DNA of 64,000 nucleotides from Telopea speciosissima (taxonomy: Eukaryota; Streptophyta; Magnoliopsida; Proteales; Proteaceae): positions 57,530,593 through 57,594,592 of the forward strand of contig NC_057923.1 in assembly GCF_018873765.1 (NCBI RefSeq), written 5' to 3'. The position numbers were made by a program, and so were the translations under genes. This document shows, in pieces, positions 37,201 through 48,731 of the stretch. The notes under the pieces were generated by a model that worked only from the letters and a program-made list of their open reading frames with translations, searched no databases and was not told the DNA's origin. Positions within the stretch are counted from its first letter, which is position 1. Each line of letters opens with the position of its first letter.

Positions 37201-40200
37201 CGTGTAGTATTATCTGTGGACAATGCAAGCGTAATGATGTTGCAATTCGAAATTTAAAGAGAAGATTTAATAAGAAAAATGGGTTATTGTTGGGTGGTGA
37301 GTTTTTTCATATGAGATGTGTTGCCCATATTTTGAATTTGATTGTCAAGAAAGGTCTTGAGGATTGTGGAGATGTTGTAAGTAGAGTTCGTTCTGTAGTG
37401 AAGTATGTAAGGAGTTCACCATCAAGGTCACAACAGTTTAGATTGTGTTGTAAGCAAGAAAATATTGAGTGTAAGAAAGCTTTGAGTTTAGATGTTTCTA
37501 CTCGTTGGAACTCTACATATCTTATGTTGCAAACTGCTTTGGAGTTTCAAAAAGCTTTTGAATGTGTAGAAGATAGAGACCCAAACTTTACTATGGAGTG
37601 CAAGGATGGGGTCCCAACTACTCAAGATTGGGAGAGAGCTAAAGTTTTATGCAAGATGTTGGAGTTTTTTTACAATGCAACTACAAGATTGTCTGGGTCT
37701 CTTTTTACTACTTCAAATCTTTACTTCAAAGAGATTAGTGTGATTGAATCACAGTTGAACAAGTGGTCAAGAAGTGAAGATGACATGATTCGGGATATGT
37801 CATTGGCAATGAAAGAAAAATTTGACAAATATTGGGGTGGTAGTGGCAATCGACAAAATGAATATTATGTTGGTTGTTGCTCATGTTCTTGATCCACGAT
37901 TTAAGTTGAGATATGTGAAATATTGCTATTCAAAATTATATTCTCAACATGAGGTGGAAGAGAAAATTGAGAGGATTAAAAATGTCATGGATCGTCTCTT
38001 GAGACATTACCAAATGCAGGGGTCGACAAGTAGTACGGTGAGAGTTGATTCATCTACAACCTCTTTTGATGGTTCATCAATAGATGATGATGACAAGTGA
38101 ATTTTCAGAAAGGGGTTTTCATAATGCATTAGAAGAGGAGGAGCGTTTCCATGTGACATCTGACTTAGACAAATATTTGTTGGAAGGTATTGAGAAGGAG
38201 GATGAACTCAATTCTTTTGACATCTTGAATTGGTGGAAGGTCAATAGTACACGATTTGTGGTTCTAAATAAGATGGCAAGGGATGTTTTGGCGATTCCTG
38301 TCTCAAGTGTTGCTTCGAGTGTGCTTTTAGCACCGGTGGTAGGATTTTAGACCTTCCGTAGCTCTTTGACACCTAAGATGGTAGAGGCATTGGTATGTAC
38401 ACAAGATTGGCTACGACAGACACCGGTTTCAATTGATGTTGAAGAGAACTTAATTGACCTTGAGAAGATCGAATCAGGTAACAACCTTTTAAATTCCCTT
38501 ATATCATTTAATTACAATAATAATAATAACATTATGAATGATGATTAAGTTTATTGATTTGTTCATTTGTTAAATGTGTTTTTTTTCAGCTACTAACAAT
38601 GATTGTGGTGATGCAACTATAACTTTGACTTGATGGATGATAATGCATACTTATTTGGCGTGAACTGGTAAGGACTTGTATCCAAACAATAGTTCTTATT
38701 AGCTAATATTTTCTTTGACATCTGTTTGTATTAATAGAGTTTTTCCCTCATTTTGGGCATTTTTTTCCAGGAATCCCAGATTCAAGCATATCATGGAGAT
38801 GGATCATGGATCTTCTTGTGATTGATGGTTGATTGTGGCGTATTTTTATTCATGGATGATTGTAGCGAGTAGTATTTTTATGGATGTTTGTGGCAGTATT
38901 TATATGGATATTTGTGGTAGATTATTATGGATGATTGTGGTAGTATTTTTATGATGTTTGTGGAAGTATTTTATTTATGGATGTTTGTGAGAGTATTTTT
39001 ATTTATGGATGTTTATGGCAATATTTTTATTTATGGATTTTTATAGATGTTTGTGAATTATTTTTATTTAAATTTACAAGTCCCTCTCTCCCTCTCTCTC
39101 CTTCCCATCTTATTCTTATTATTTACAGAATTTTTCAGGTTTTTTTTAGATATATTCTTTGATATATATCAATCAGGGTCAAGACAGGGTTAAAACAGGG
39201 TCAAGACAGGGTCAATCAGGGCCGACCCGACCCTGCCCGACCCTATCAGGGTCGGGTCGGGTCGGGTCGGGTCGGGCCGGGCCAGAGAAAAACCCTGGCA
39301 GGGTCGGGTCAGGGTTGAGGGTTTCTTGGCCCTGCCAGGGTCAGGGTCAGGGTCAGGGTTTTGGTAGGCCCGGCCCAACCCGACCCATTGACACCCCTAG
39401 TCAGATGTTGGGTCATCTTTTGTCGACAGCATCTTCAAGTATCCTACCCAACCATGTGTGCCGGCTCCACCTACTTTCAGTCTCAGTGAGCCATTCCCTA
39501 GGTTGGGATACCTCCGACATGTTGATGGTAGGGTTTATAGGTGGGCAGTAATGGACTATCAGAACAAGATCGGGATCCTCTCCTATGAGGAGATCACCCA
39601 ATGAGCATAGCTGGCTAGGCGCGCGCCAGGATGTGTGCCAGCCAGTCCAGCCATTGGATGCCTCATTGGGTGATCCCCTCATTGGTGAGGATCTGAATCC
39701 CAGAACAATTGAGCCCAAAACATGACATGGGATACATATGTGTTGCTTGTCAGCGTGCCAGGATGTGTGCCAGCCAGTCCAGCCATTGCATGCCTCATTG
39801 GGTGATCCCCTCATTGGAGAGGATCTGAATCCCAGAACAATTGGAGCCCAAAACATGACATGGGATACATGTGTTGCGTTCTGAGGAGCGGCTATGACAA
39901 CTTCAGTGGTACGCAACTTGTGGATTGGACCCACCAAGAAACTCCTCGTGGTATTGAGCAGTGAGTATTCTATCATGTATACTTGTTTTTCCATTCTAAT
40001 GTATGTTTTGATTGTTTTAATAGCTTATTTATATTTCCAGTAGCAAAATTATATTTAGACTTTAAGTGTTTATAATAAGGCTAGTGTATATATATATATA
40101 TCATTTTTTAACCAACACTAGCAAACTTGGGTCAAAATAGTTTATATATATATATATACCATTATTCAACCAACACTAGCAAACTTGGGTCAAATTTTTG

Positions 40201-41631
40201 TGAAACTAATTCATGGATTATGTTTAAAATATGCTTCCAATCTCATTCAATAATGCTAATTTTCTTTCAATTTCAAGAACATTCTTTTGTGAAAAAGAAA
40301 AGATTTTGATCAACTAATAGCTTTCAAAAATAGGCAGCACAGAACTAAATCAAGACAACAACAAAAAAAAACTTTTTGGGCCTCGAAACCAAGGTTTTGA
40401 ATTGGCCCAGAAAAAATACCATGTTGAAACCTGCTATATCTCGGTTTCGGCCAGGTGCAAAACCAGCCTCGAAACCGAAATGCCAATCCTTGCTCTTAGT
40501 AGGAAACCTACTAAGAGTCAAAGTCTAAATACAACCTAAGTCTAATAACAGTAAAAGTAAAATAAGTAAAGATCAACTCACAACTCAACACGGTACACAG
40601 TACCACACTATCCCACGGTGACGATACCCTTTAATAACATGCAAGGCAAGGCATGCACCTGATGGATGTATGGGGCACTATGTTTTGAAATGAATATAAA
40701 TAATTCATTAAATTTTATGTACTGTATACATATCAAATAATTCACGAAATCTATTACAAATTGGCACAAAAATATAGCTTCGGTACAAATGGAGTCGCTA
40801 AAAGCCTAAAAAAGAACCTAAGTATCTACACTCATACTTTGATTTCAAAACCCTTTTTTTGTTAAGGGGAAAGTTTCTCAAACAGACATGGCAGTTGAGT
40901 TCGCAGTACACACACACACACAGACAAGATTCTAGAACACTACGAAGTAACATATGATTCAAATAAATAACAAAGATAGTATGGAATAAAATATAAGATC
41001 ACAATAGCATCACGAAACTATTCAAAGTTACAAGTACCTAGAAGCAAATACCAACCGATGTGATGATAATAAAGCGTATGCTCCATACACTAACAAATTT
41101 GCACAAGTATAGAGCAAGCTTCATTTACTCAACTACAAGAAGCCGCTGAGGCTGTACCGGTTGAAGAAAAAGTGGTTATGCTTTTGTTTGCATGAACAAA
41201 GCAACCAAACCACAGAGGGGCAAAAGGGTAGAAGAGGCACAAAAATCACACAAAGGCATGCACCACAATGACATAGTACAAGTCACAAGATGATGAAGCA
41301 CAAGGGATGTGTCTGTCTCCCAAGGCACAAGGCACATGTCTCACACTGTTTTAATTTCATGTTGCAGCTATTCCCCTATCCTATGACCAAATTGAAAATA
41401 CATACTTCCGTCGGGCTTGTTAACAAACATCCGAGCCTTAGCAGCAGCAACTTCTGCGATACCTGCATGCATCTGAAACAACATTGACTTAAAAAATTAG
41501 TCAGAGAGCAGGTTAAATTTCTCAAAAGATATTAACAGTATATAAAAATAATCCAAATCTTATGATACCGCTGAAACATCTTCATCACAACCAGCAGAAT
41601 CCTCCAATAGCTCTCCAAAATAAAATCTACC
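25268..41631 (-). CDS. TIC100: TIC100 (chloroplast inner-envelope import complex), C-terminal 498 residues; 5' exons not found
   Basis: TIC100 is a subunit of the 1-MDa TIC translocon that imports nuclear-encoded proteins into plastids. Six exons (41631-41569, 41472-41406, 29266-29163, 29069-28943, 26578-25845, 25669-25268) have GT-AG borders and phases that join without a break into 499 codons ending in TAA. Recognisable stretches are DPQHPYFYEEEDVWMAPGF, then PDYWKLYVHEVDEERQMWL, then MPAELEYWW, then LGFDEFYGRVV. After these come a charged coiled coil (about 26280-26100), a run of Asp/Glu (about 25974-26018) and a Ser/Arg-rich C-terminal tail. The N-terminal half with the MORN repeats is not in the window upstream of 41631, so the gene is incomplete here. 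The intron at 41405-29267 is 12.1 kb and full of transposons, yet splits an ATG codon (A|TG) exactly in phase. The last exon is assigned by phase and splice sites more than by family recall. Confidence 0.85.
27819..28550. mobile_element. Possible hAT relic in a TIC100 intron
   Basis: caaggtgtaaagtattggta at 27819 matches the terminus of the hAT element at 31870 with two changes, and 'cgtgtcgataaggatgattgatac' type sequence near 28480 resembles its interior. No paired end or TSD was confirmed, so the right border is a guess. Confidence 0.35.
29720..30057 (-). repeat. Copia 3' LTR (end uncertain)
   Basis: Reading on the minus strand, a G-rich polypurine tract (30072-30060) is followed by TGTTGAAGTGTATCG, a typical LTR start, at 30057. 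The downstream border is not defined because the mate LTR is absent. A 145-bp copy of its interior occurs at 40489-40635. Confidence 0.65.
30073..30460 (-). pseudogene. Copia RNase H C-terminal fragment
   Basis: Across two frames the minus strand shows the Copia RNase H end: KQTTVARSS-like start near 30440, a degenerate 'IYCGNQ' where CDNK/CDNQ is expected, then ERTKYIDVDYHFVR. It sits directly upstream of the polypurine tract and LTR, the normal order. The rest of the element is gone. It lies inside the large TIC100 intron, in the gene's orientation. Confidence 0.75.
30900..31655 (+). pseudogene. hAT transposase C-terminal fragment
   Basis: A plus-strand frame with several stops reads through an acidic tail (EDDPLYEWD, then EEYMVAEGTVNS, then a Gly/Asp-rich segment) to ETQFDHATHDEDHGARTRRA. 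This is the C-terminal tail style of the DUF659-type hAT transposase also seen at 43.2-46.4 kb, where the same FDHATH word occurs. No terminal repeats were found. It is in the TIC100 intron. Confidence 0.6.
31976..32743. mobile_element. Nested hAT-type MITE, 768 bp
   Basis: Lies entirely within the element at 31870-33721. The inverted ends are catagttgtcatggcatc and its reverse complement gatgccatgacaactatg with one change, and the 8-bp duplication gtgcagaa is perfect (31968-31975 and 32744-32751). It holds a tandem array of 'ctttccctcttcgatttctt' (about 32044-32200), 'cgatatatcgacgtgacacc' near the right end, and no open gene. Confidence 0.88.
32044..32205. repeat. Pyrimidine-rich tandem repeat
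   Basis: About seven copies of a 20-22-base unit based on ctttccctcttcgatttctt, with two variants carrying cctgtctct. It belongs to the nested MITE. Open frames through it encode only Phe/Ser/Leu repeats and are not genes. Confidence 0.8.
34454..35640 (-). pseudogene. L1-type LINE fragment inside the hAT element
   Basis: From high to low coordinate it encodes the end of an apurinic endonuclease (IIGDFNEVL near 35585; GSDHNPLLL near 35310), then the linker typical of plant L1 (RLKDWNVKVFGRLEKIKN; SDGDRNTRYYHSFAKQ). It ends with the first block of reverse transcriptase (LKSPGVDALSAGFYHHCWD; LLTLIPKK). The endonuclease part has a stop; the linker and RT start are open for 262 codons. Both the 5' end and the rest of RT are missing and there is no poly-A tail at the low-coordinate side, so it is not an ordinary 5'-truncated LINE insertion. 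Confidence 0.85.
36383..38475 (+). pseudogene. hAT transposase (BED finger + hATC), broken
   Basis: Begins with a Ser/Asn-rich leader and a BED zinc finger (VWNHFTKV; CTCKYCHKEF; GTSSLKRHLDRC) at about 36545-36690. The RNase H-like core continues across frames (TSIQNLGYLCL; CLIDWGLD; FFHMRCVAHILNLIVKKGL; LDVSTRWNSTYLML). The C-terminal hATC dimerisation domain is at 38160-38430 (DLDKYLLEG; FDILNWWKVN; SSLTPKMVEALVCTQDWLR). It is broken by frameshifts near 36890, 37100, 37200, 37850 and 38095 and a stop at 38348. This is RICESLEEPER/DAYSLEEPER-like, an ordinary transposase that gives no sign of domestication. Confidence 0.88.
38845..39060. repeat. Minisatellite in the hAT 3' region
   Basis: Imperfect repeats of a 25-35-base unit containing tatggatgtttgtggcagta. 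About seven copies, strongly T- and G-rich, between the transposase and the right subterminal region. Confidence 0.7.
39625..39885. repeat. 132-bp tandem duplication
   Basis: gccaggatgtgtgccagcca starts at 39625 and again at 39757, and similarity continues through 'acatgacatgggatacat'. Within each copy 'cattgggtgatcccctcatt' partly mirrors 'aggagatcacccaatgagca' at 39586, so it is probably a duplicated arm of a foldback element. Confidence 0.75.
40489..40635 (-). repeat. Copia LTR fragment, second copy
   Basis: The stretch from ctcttagtaggaaacctact through aataacagtaaaagtaaaat to ccacactatcccacggt matches the LTR at 29890-30035. No coding part accompanies it, so it is a solo or truncated LTR in the same TIC100 intron. 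Confidence 0.65.
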
Positions 41632-42440
41632 CTGAAATACAGGATACGAGTGTTTAAAGTATGTTATAGAGTAATACATGGTATTCACAAGCTCAGGAAC
41701 TTCCATGGCATAATAAGCATAAGTCATCTAAATTTTGGCACGAGGATTACCCACATTACACAGCCAACTAAGCAGAGTAAGCTATCACCTCCCTATGTCC
41801 TATGTTACAATAAACAATTCAAAATAGGATTTAACAGGCGTCCAAAAATCACTTTAAAGAACAAAATGCATACATGAGTTATATCCTTGCTGCCCCTATG
41901 AAACATATGCTGTGTTCAAAGTCCAAACACTATTCATAATATAGCACTGATGTAGCTGGATTTATTTCTTTTGATCTTAAAAAAAAAATCTTTTCATATC
42001 TTCAAGCTGGTAGAAGTACGTATCCTTATTTACAGATACCAGCCATTAGTTCTAGAAACATAAAGGATTGTTGTGCAATGCATCATAGACTTAATAGGTG
42101 AACCACCATTAAAAGTCAACATGGAAATTTGTCAGCTGCATTTATAGCATAAGCAATGGAGACACAGCTTCACCATAAATAACGTATAACCACACTATAT
42201 TTAGGAGTGGCCAAAATTTGCATAAATTCTCTTAGAATCGAGAATGAAGTTTTTGATAAATACAAGTCCAGGTCACAGAACGTTGCCTTTCAATGGCTAA
42301 TTGTCCCACCGAGACCTGGTCTAAACTTGGATTTTGGGCAAGGGCATACGTCCACGTCCAACCCAGTTTGTCGGGAACCGTCATGTTTAATGCATACTTA
42401 CCGCCTAAAGTACTAATGTATTGTATAACTAAGAGTGTAA
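41632..42440. other. Upstream of the last visible TIC100 exon, no exon found
   Basis: The exon at 41631 begins in phase 0 behind a good acceptor (ttcag), so another coding exon must precede it. I could not find MORN-type or other family-matching frames here. Confidence 0.4.
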
Positions 42441-42448
42441 GTAATAGT

Positions 42449-42600
42449 AAAACCATAGTACTATATCTCGCGATATATCGGTATCTCGGGCCTACCGAGA
42501 TATCCGAAATATCCGAGATATCGCGAAATATTCCCGAAATATTGCATTTTTCTGCAATATTTCGGGGTCCATCTCGGGGTATTTGGCCATATTTAGGCCT
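42449..42600. repeat. Palindrome-rich subterminal repeat
   Basis: Dense in inverted words (tctcgcgatatatcggtatc; ccgagatatccgaaatatcc; cgagatatcgcgaaat). Similar 'gatatcgtggtccacgatat' sequence lies at 47170-47195. These probably mark the two sides of the decayed hAT element, but no TSD was found. Confidence 0.45.
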
Positions 42601-43189
42601 GAAACTTCATGGACAGCCTTATTTAAGCTTAATAAACACATTTAAACCATAAAATTGTAAAAATGTGAATTCAAATTGGTGTTTTGGGCTTGCACCCTTG
42701 ATTGACATACGGTCGCCGACCTTAATGTATAAATAGTTAAATACACATAGATTAATGAAATCACAACTTAAGTTACAAATTACAAGTGCTAAAGCGCTAA
42801 TAGTAGTTGTTGTGCCTCCTTGGATCAATCCCACTCATGCCTCGGAGTCGACGTCCATTGCTCTCTGTTTGAATGACATATGTGGACCACGGTATAGAAT
42901 CGGAGAAGAAACGAGTGTAGTCATCCACAAGTGTCACGTAAATGGAATCATCAAGATCTGAGGTAACCTATCCTAGGATATAAACTAGGGTTACCAATCG
43001 ATCCGCCGTGAAGAAGATGATCCATCGTGATATGATGTTGGCGCCGGCGCAAGAGGCGATGGCATTGGCTGCATGTATGGTGGTGAGGTTGGTATCTAGG
43101 TCCGCTAGGGTATGCAAAGATGTTATCTACAAAGATGATCCAGATGTCCCTGGGACTGGGACCGTAGTCATAGTCCCCTACCCACTAAA

Positions 43190-46100
43190 CCGCCCATATG
43201 ATGATGATCCATATCCATATCCACCGTAAGGTTGTGATGCACCATAATCCGATGCCAATGGAGTGGCATGTGCGCAAAAGATGGGGCACGCCAATGTCCA
43301 ATCGGTCCTCCCTCCCTATCACCCATACTCAAACCACCAACAGAGCTAGATAGGTTATCAATGTCCATTTGATCAGGTTGCAATCGTGTTTATCGACCCC
43401 TACGCTTCTGTTGTATGTATGTAGGGGCCTCTCGAGGGTGGGGGTGCGGGGGCACGTGGTTCGTGGGTCCGTATCGGTGTGTGGCATGATCAAACTGCGG
43501 TTCTCCCGAATCGGGAGCGGGTCTACAGTGCCGAATCCTCGGGCCTCCTGGCCTACCACACATAACGCCTCGCATGCCGCCATATTCTTCACCAAAGATC
43601 ACCACCACCAACATCACCACCACCAAAGATCACCATCACCACCACCAAAGATCACCATCATCACCATCATCATCATTCGAGGACTTAGACCTATCTTCAT
43701 CATCGCCAACATTGCCACCACTGGGCAATGGGAATGGTATGGGTGAGGCTTCCTCGCATGTATCCGACCCCTCGTCACCATATACTCAAGGCCCACATCA
43801 AAGATCACCAATCTCGTGTAAGTTATCATGGGGTCGGGCCTACCTCCCTCCTCATCCAACACTCGGCTCACCTCTATCCCTCACCCAATCCACAATAGGG
43901 TCCTATCATAATGCGAGTCAACTTGAAAGATGTCGACTAGATCAATGGTGCCCCTCGTCCCTCATGTCCCATGCGTATGTGTTGCGGTTTCAGCCTCAAG
44001 TTGTAGGCATATACACCATGTCGATAACGTTGAGACCCCAACTCGCTTGCGCCTCTTGGAGTGGATGAGTGCAAAGGTACTCAGTTCCTCTCACAACCAG
44101 ATGCGAGAACATGTTTGGGCAAGGACTTTAATTGCTATTCTTCTTAAGTTTTCAGCCGATTCCCATACAACACCCACCATTCACGCATTACAAGTTTACA
44201 ACAAAAAGACATGTGTCAAATGTTGTTTCAACTTTCAACTTTCAAATTTCAATACATATGTAATTTAAAACTTAAAAGAATTACCAAGCATCACCACGTG
44301 CTCGCCGTAGACGCAGCCTCGGTTCCAAAACTTCCCAATGCATCCCTAAATACCTTGTTCTATACCCATGTGGAAAATTAGTAAGTACTTCTTCACTACT
44401 TATTTGAAAGCATCAATAAGTTGAGTTTCCAAATGAACTCACTTCATTGTTGCAAATTGCTTGTAGAGCGCACCATCGGCTCCAACTTCTTCACTACTTG
44501 TTTCACAAAGATCAATAAGTTGAGTTTCCAACCCAAGCCTATTGTTATATGATACTTAGGTTGAAGTAGTATGAAATATGACATATAGAATAGAGGTATT
44601 GTCAAATGCATAGGTAATTAGTAAATAATAATACTATGAATTAGTAAACATAAACAAATTTACTTCACCAACTTTATGGTGGATGCATAAGTTGATTCTC
44701 CCAATGAGCATTTATGATATCTAAGAAGTGTTTGCTCTGCGAGGACCCACATATGACACTATCTTTCATCAAGTCTATTGCAGATATAGGACTGGCATGG
44801 TTGGGCCCTTCGAGCGGAGTCGCAACATGTAGAACTTGAATTCATGGCTCTAAAACTTTCACCACTTCGCTTAGTTTGGTCAAGTCCTCGGATGACATCG
44901 TTGTTTGTGCTTCCCTCCCATTTGCGATCTTGGAACCCTTCCATTGAAACCGCTCCTCGAAGCAAACATGCTTCTCGGCCAAACCTTCTTTGTCTCAATG
45001 CTTTTGAGGGCATGTAGTTGGTGGCAAATCTTGTGATGCCAGCCTAACCAAGTCCCCCCACATTTTTCCCTCAATAGATTGAGTGCATAGGAGTGGTTGT
45101 ATACAAAGTTGGTGACTTGTCTTCGCACTTTCAACCACAGTCTTCACCAACTTTAACTTTCCCATATCTTTTAGCATTAAGTCAATGCACGATGGGCTGC
45201 CAAGGAGTCCAAGAGAGCGGTACTTATTATTGTTCATCATCTTCTCATAAGCGACAGAAGTTACTTCCATTGTCAGTTCACAATCGGACAACATTCTCGA
45301 TACCACATCTTTTTCCACTACTTCCTTTAACAATGTAAATATATTTTGCATCCTTTATCTCTTTGGATGCATCCAGCATTGAGTGAACACATCCTCCCAT
45401 CACGATAAATCATGAAATTGATGATGGACTTTCTTATGGAGTCTAAGTCCATCCATACTCGCCATTATAGTCACCCCATATGTCTCCCACATATTCTTCA
45501 TCTCACTAATGTACTCATCAATCTCACTCTTTTGTTGAGGTAGATAAACATTCATTACCTCATATGGGGTGGGGCCTTGAATCCTGGGCGGCCTTGCATA
45601 ATGGTATCTATCATGGTATCATAATGGGGGCCTTGTGCGATGTTCTTTGGGATGGTATGGTATAGCATCCGGCTTAGCTATTGATTCTTTAACCGATCCC
45701 TTCATCCCCTTCCATGCTCCTTTGATTACGGGTTATTGCTTCCTTTCTTCTTACGCAATTTAGGATCGGATGTTGATGGTGATGCCAAATCTGGTAGAGG
45801 TGTTGGGGTTGCCCTAGCACTTTGTGATCTTTTAAAAGGATTCAAGTTTTGGACCTCCGGAAGCTGCCGACTCCTCCACCTACCACACTCTTTGTCTCTG
45901 CGATCATCTTGAAAACTTCCTACACTCCTTGAAGCTGATCGCACTAAAATCCCTAGCCTCCTCTCTATTTGTTTGTATGTCATCAGAATGCTTTGCAATG
46001 TCATCATCGAGAGGAGGAGGAGAGTCATCATCATCATTGTATCGTCTTCCTCCTCCCATCGAACTCCTACATGTGTATCCTCAAGTTGTTCTCTTATCCT

Positions 46101-46430
46101 GCTTGTCGGCCTTCCTCTTCTTTCTTCCCCTCAAACTATCACCAATCTCCTGGCTACTTGAGGGACCATATGGCAACCTACAACATCTTTAGATCCTCCC
46201 GGTCGATGTTGTTTAAGTCTCTTGGACCCACCTCCCATAAATTGCATGTGACAATAATTACATATAGATTTTCTCTTATCCCCATCGGGGACGTACCCGT
46301 AACCATGCAATGTCACCCCTATCTTGGTGGTTGGTCTCTCTTGTTCCCTCTGTTCTCTTTGTTCGTCCGCCCCCTTTGTTGACTACTTTCCCCACCTTTG
46401 CCCCGCACGTTGTCTATCACGATCCGCCAT
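43190..46430 (-). pseudogene. hAT transposase (BED + DUF659), broken
   Basis: Starts ATG at 46430 (MADRDRQRAGQRWGK), then a stop, then a BED-type finger (RKSICNYCHMQFMGGGSKRLKQH) at about 46150-46280. A DUF659-type stretch lies at 45500-45360, and the core at 45350-44760 includes YRSLGLLGSPSCIDLMLKDM and QLCIQPLLCTQSIEGKMWGDL. A C-terminal remnant is at 44080-43380 (HSKRRKR; an FDHATH word). Several stops and frame changes occur. The His/Pro-rich plus-strand frames at 43.4-44.1 kb come from a 'caccaccaaagatcaccat' repeat and are not genes. Confidence 0.72.
43600..43680. repeat. Trinucleotide-type repeat in hAT C-terminal region
   Basis: Repeats of caccaccaaagatcaccatc give Asp/Gly/Val-rich or His/Thr-rich frames. 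On the minus strand it extends the acidic tail of the transposase. Confidence 0.65.
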
Positions 46431-47215
46431 AATGATACTTGTTTCTGCGTAATGTAAGTAACACAAATAATTAAAAAACTTAATGTAGATGCACTTCAAT
46501 TAACTTTTAGATTACTAATACGCTTGTATAGTTATTTAATATTTTTCCCTAACCCTTATATTTTCACAAAATTAAAACCAATTTTTATATATAATGTTAA
46601 TATAAGTATTGACCTAACACAACAAAACTATGAATTAGTAAACATAATATACATGTAATGCATCTCAAAACATATAGAAATAACTTTCATATTTTTCATT
46701 ATTTTTAAACTTAAAACTCATATTTTTCCTTATTTATTTCTGTTTTTTAATTTTTATATATTTTTCTTAATTTTCGAAAATTAAAAGAATTATTTAAGAG
46801 CAGAAAAATAAATCCGACAATCGTGAAGCGTAGATGGCTTGGTGTCTAACATATTTATTCTTACCATCTAAGTCATTCCCTAATTATTTCCTATTTTAGT
46901 TGTGGAAAATGAATTTTAAAACCAGAAAAAAAAAAAAAATACTATGGGAAAAAAAAACATGAGGGGATCGGCCGTGTCTAAAATATTATATCAACATCCA
47001 CTTTGTCAAGTTTTTTAAAAAATTTTTGGAAATATAATTTCTAAAAAGAAATAGGCGATGGAGCAGAGACCTCTCTTGGGGAAGGCGAGGGAGGGAAGGA
47101 ATTAGCCTGGTTATCGACGGCGCAGTTTAGGTTATGACACTCCTCCGCCCCCCCCCATTATCGGATTTCGATATCGTGGTCCACGATATACGAATCTCGA
47201 TACTATTTACTTTAT

Positions 47216-48376
47216 CCTTGGTCGGAATTACATGCCAAGTAAAACATGCTATTTTCAAGATTTGAAAAATATAAACCTTACAGTTGACAACAAAACATTT
47301 AGAAACTAAGGCACTGTATGGCAACATTCCAAAAAACCAATTCTGGTGTTTTTCTATTTTTTTGGAACAGAAATGGGCTGAAAACTGTACGGCATCACCG
47401 GTCCCTTTTTTTTTAAATGAATCAGACTCTGGGCACAATTTTGAGCCTCATTTGAGAAACACCAAATTGGCGTTTTTCACCCTTTAGAATCGATTCTATG
47501 AAAAGGCGAAGAAACAAGTCGGGCTACTCAAGTCATGAGGGTATTATTGGGTTGTGCCTCACAGAACATAAAACCCATCAAACATTCCCACAAACCTAAA
47601 CTCTCTCCCTCTTTTGTCTATGCTCTTCAAAGAAAAACTTCATTGGACTAAGCTTTAAGTTTTCCCTGTTCGTCTTTATAGTCTTTGATATTTGAAGAAG
47701 AAGCTTCACCAGAGAAAGACGTTTCGTCGTTCTCTCCGTTGTTCGTCATTCTCTCTGTAGTTCGTCGTTCTGTCTATTGTTCGTCATTGTGGTTGAATCG
47801 AAGGTGCACTCCGTCGTCTTCACGCCAGCAATTCCAACCTCTGTGCGATCGAGGCCAGTGACTCCAAACTATACGTGTTCGAAGCTAAGGACTCCAACCT
47901 CTACTTTTTTAGGTCATATCCCCTTCTCTCTCTCCTTTTCTATCCATGTTTCTGGAATTTTCAGCAATTGTCAAAGCCTACGTGGGGTGGTTCTGTGATG
48001 GTCCGAAACTGCAAAGTTGGATTGGATTTCTGCCTTAAGTTCCTCATCTATTACTGTTGATATTTCTCTAATTATCTAAAGTGTGGAAAGGGGGGGGGGA
48101 CTTTAATTGGATACAAAGACCGACGTCCATTCCCTTATGATCTTGAACTTTCAGAGAATTAAGATTGGGTTTGAACATGCAACTCGGAGTGGATAATGTC
48201 AAACCCAAGACTGTGTTGGCTTGGCTTGGCCATTGGCTATGCCCATTCAAGCAGTGTTGATCCCAGTTGTCTCTAAACCTGCCCAACTTGTAGTTTCAAG
48301 TCTCTGAATCAACTACAGGAGTCGGTCATAAAAAAAGAGGGTTAAACAAGGGGAAGGATTTTTAGTTTGGGTTATG
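47216..48376. other. Region without a recognised gene
   Basis: Contains a pyrimidine-rich stretch at 47580-47780 with repeated 'gttcgtcgttctctc' words and possible short plus-strand frames, none with a family signature. Confidence 0.35.
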
Positions 48377-48731
48377 TGTTGGGATGGAGGAGCATTACGA
48401 GCCATTGAAGGAACTTGGGTCTGGGAATTTGGGGTTATGAGGCTAGTTATGTTAGAGTTTGCATAGTAAGGGTATTTTAGGAACTAGTTTACTAACTAGT
48501 TGCCTTGTATTGTAATTTCCATTTTTTACCTTTTACCTCCCCAGGAAGGTGTATGTAGTTTTTTAACTTTTTTTCATATTATTAATGAAGTAATATAGGT
48601 GTGGAGGAGACATCTCTCCAGCACACAGCTTTCCACCGAATTCTCTTCCTCTCCATTTCCTTCTTCTTCTTCTTCTCCTTCTTCTCTCATCTTCTTTCTT
48701 CTTCCTTACTTACATCCATTAACTAAATCCA
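48377..48731 (+). repeat. 5' LTR of Copia element A
   Basis: About 355 bp from TGTTGGGATGG to AAATCCA, immediately before a tRNA-iMet primer-binding site (tggtatcagagct, 48735-48747). It ends in a polypyrimidine-rich leader (ttcttcttcttctcc). The 3' LTR is not in the window. Confidence 0.7.

Larger units (their letters stand above)
33913..39399 (+). mobile_element. hAT DNA transposon, 5,487 bp, with transposase relic
   Basis: The ends are taggggtgtcaat and its exact inverse attgacaccccta. Subterminal regions at both ends are dense in 'gggtcgggtcggg' and 'accctgacccg' repeats, the usual hAT transposase-binding style. The flanks are gttagatg (33905-33912) and gtcagatg (39400-39407), an 8-bp duplication with one change. 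It contains a minus-strand LINE fragment and a plus-strand transposase pseudogene. It sits in the TIC100 intron, opposite to the gene. Confidence 0.87.

Noticed and set aside
43369..44068. His/Pro-rich plus-strand frames
   Set aside because: They arise from a trinucleotide-type repeat; the minus strand carries the transposase remnant.
42449..47215. Full borders for the DUF659 hAT element
   Set aside because: Palindromic words occur at both sides but no clear terminal inverted repeat or duplication could be fixed.
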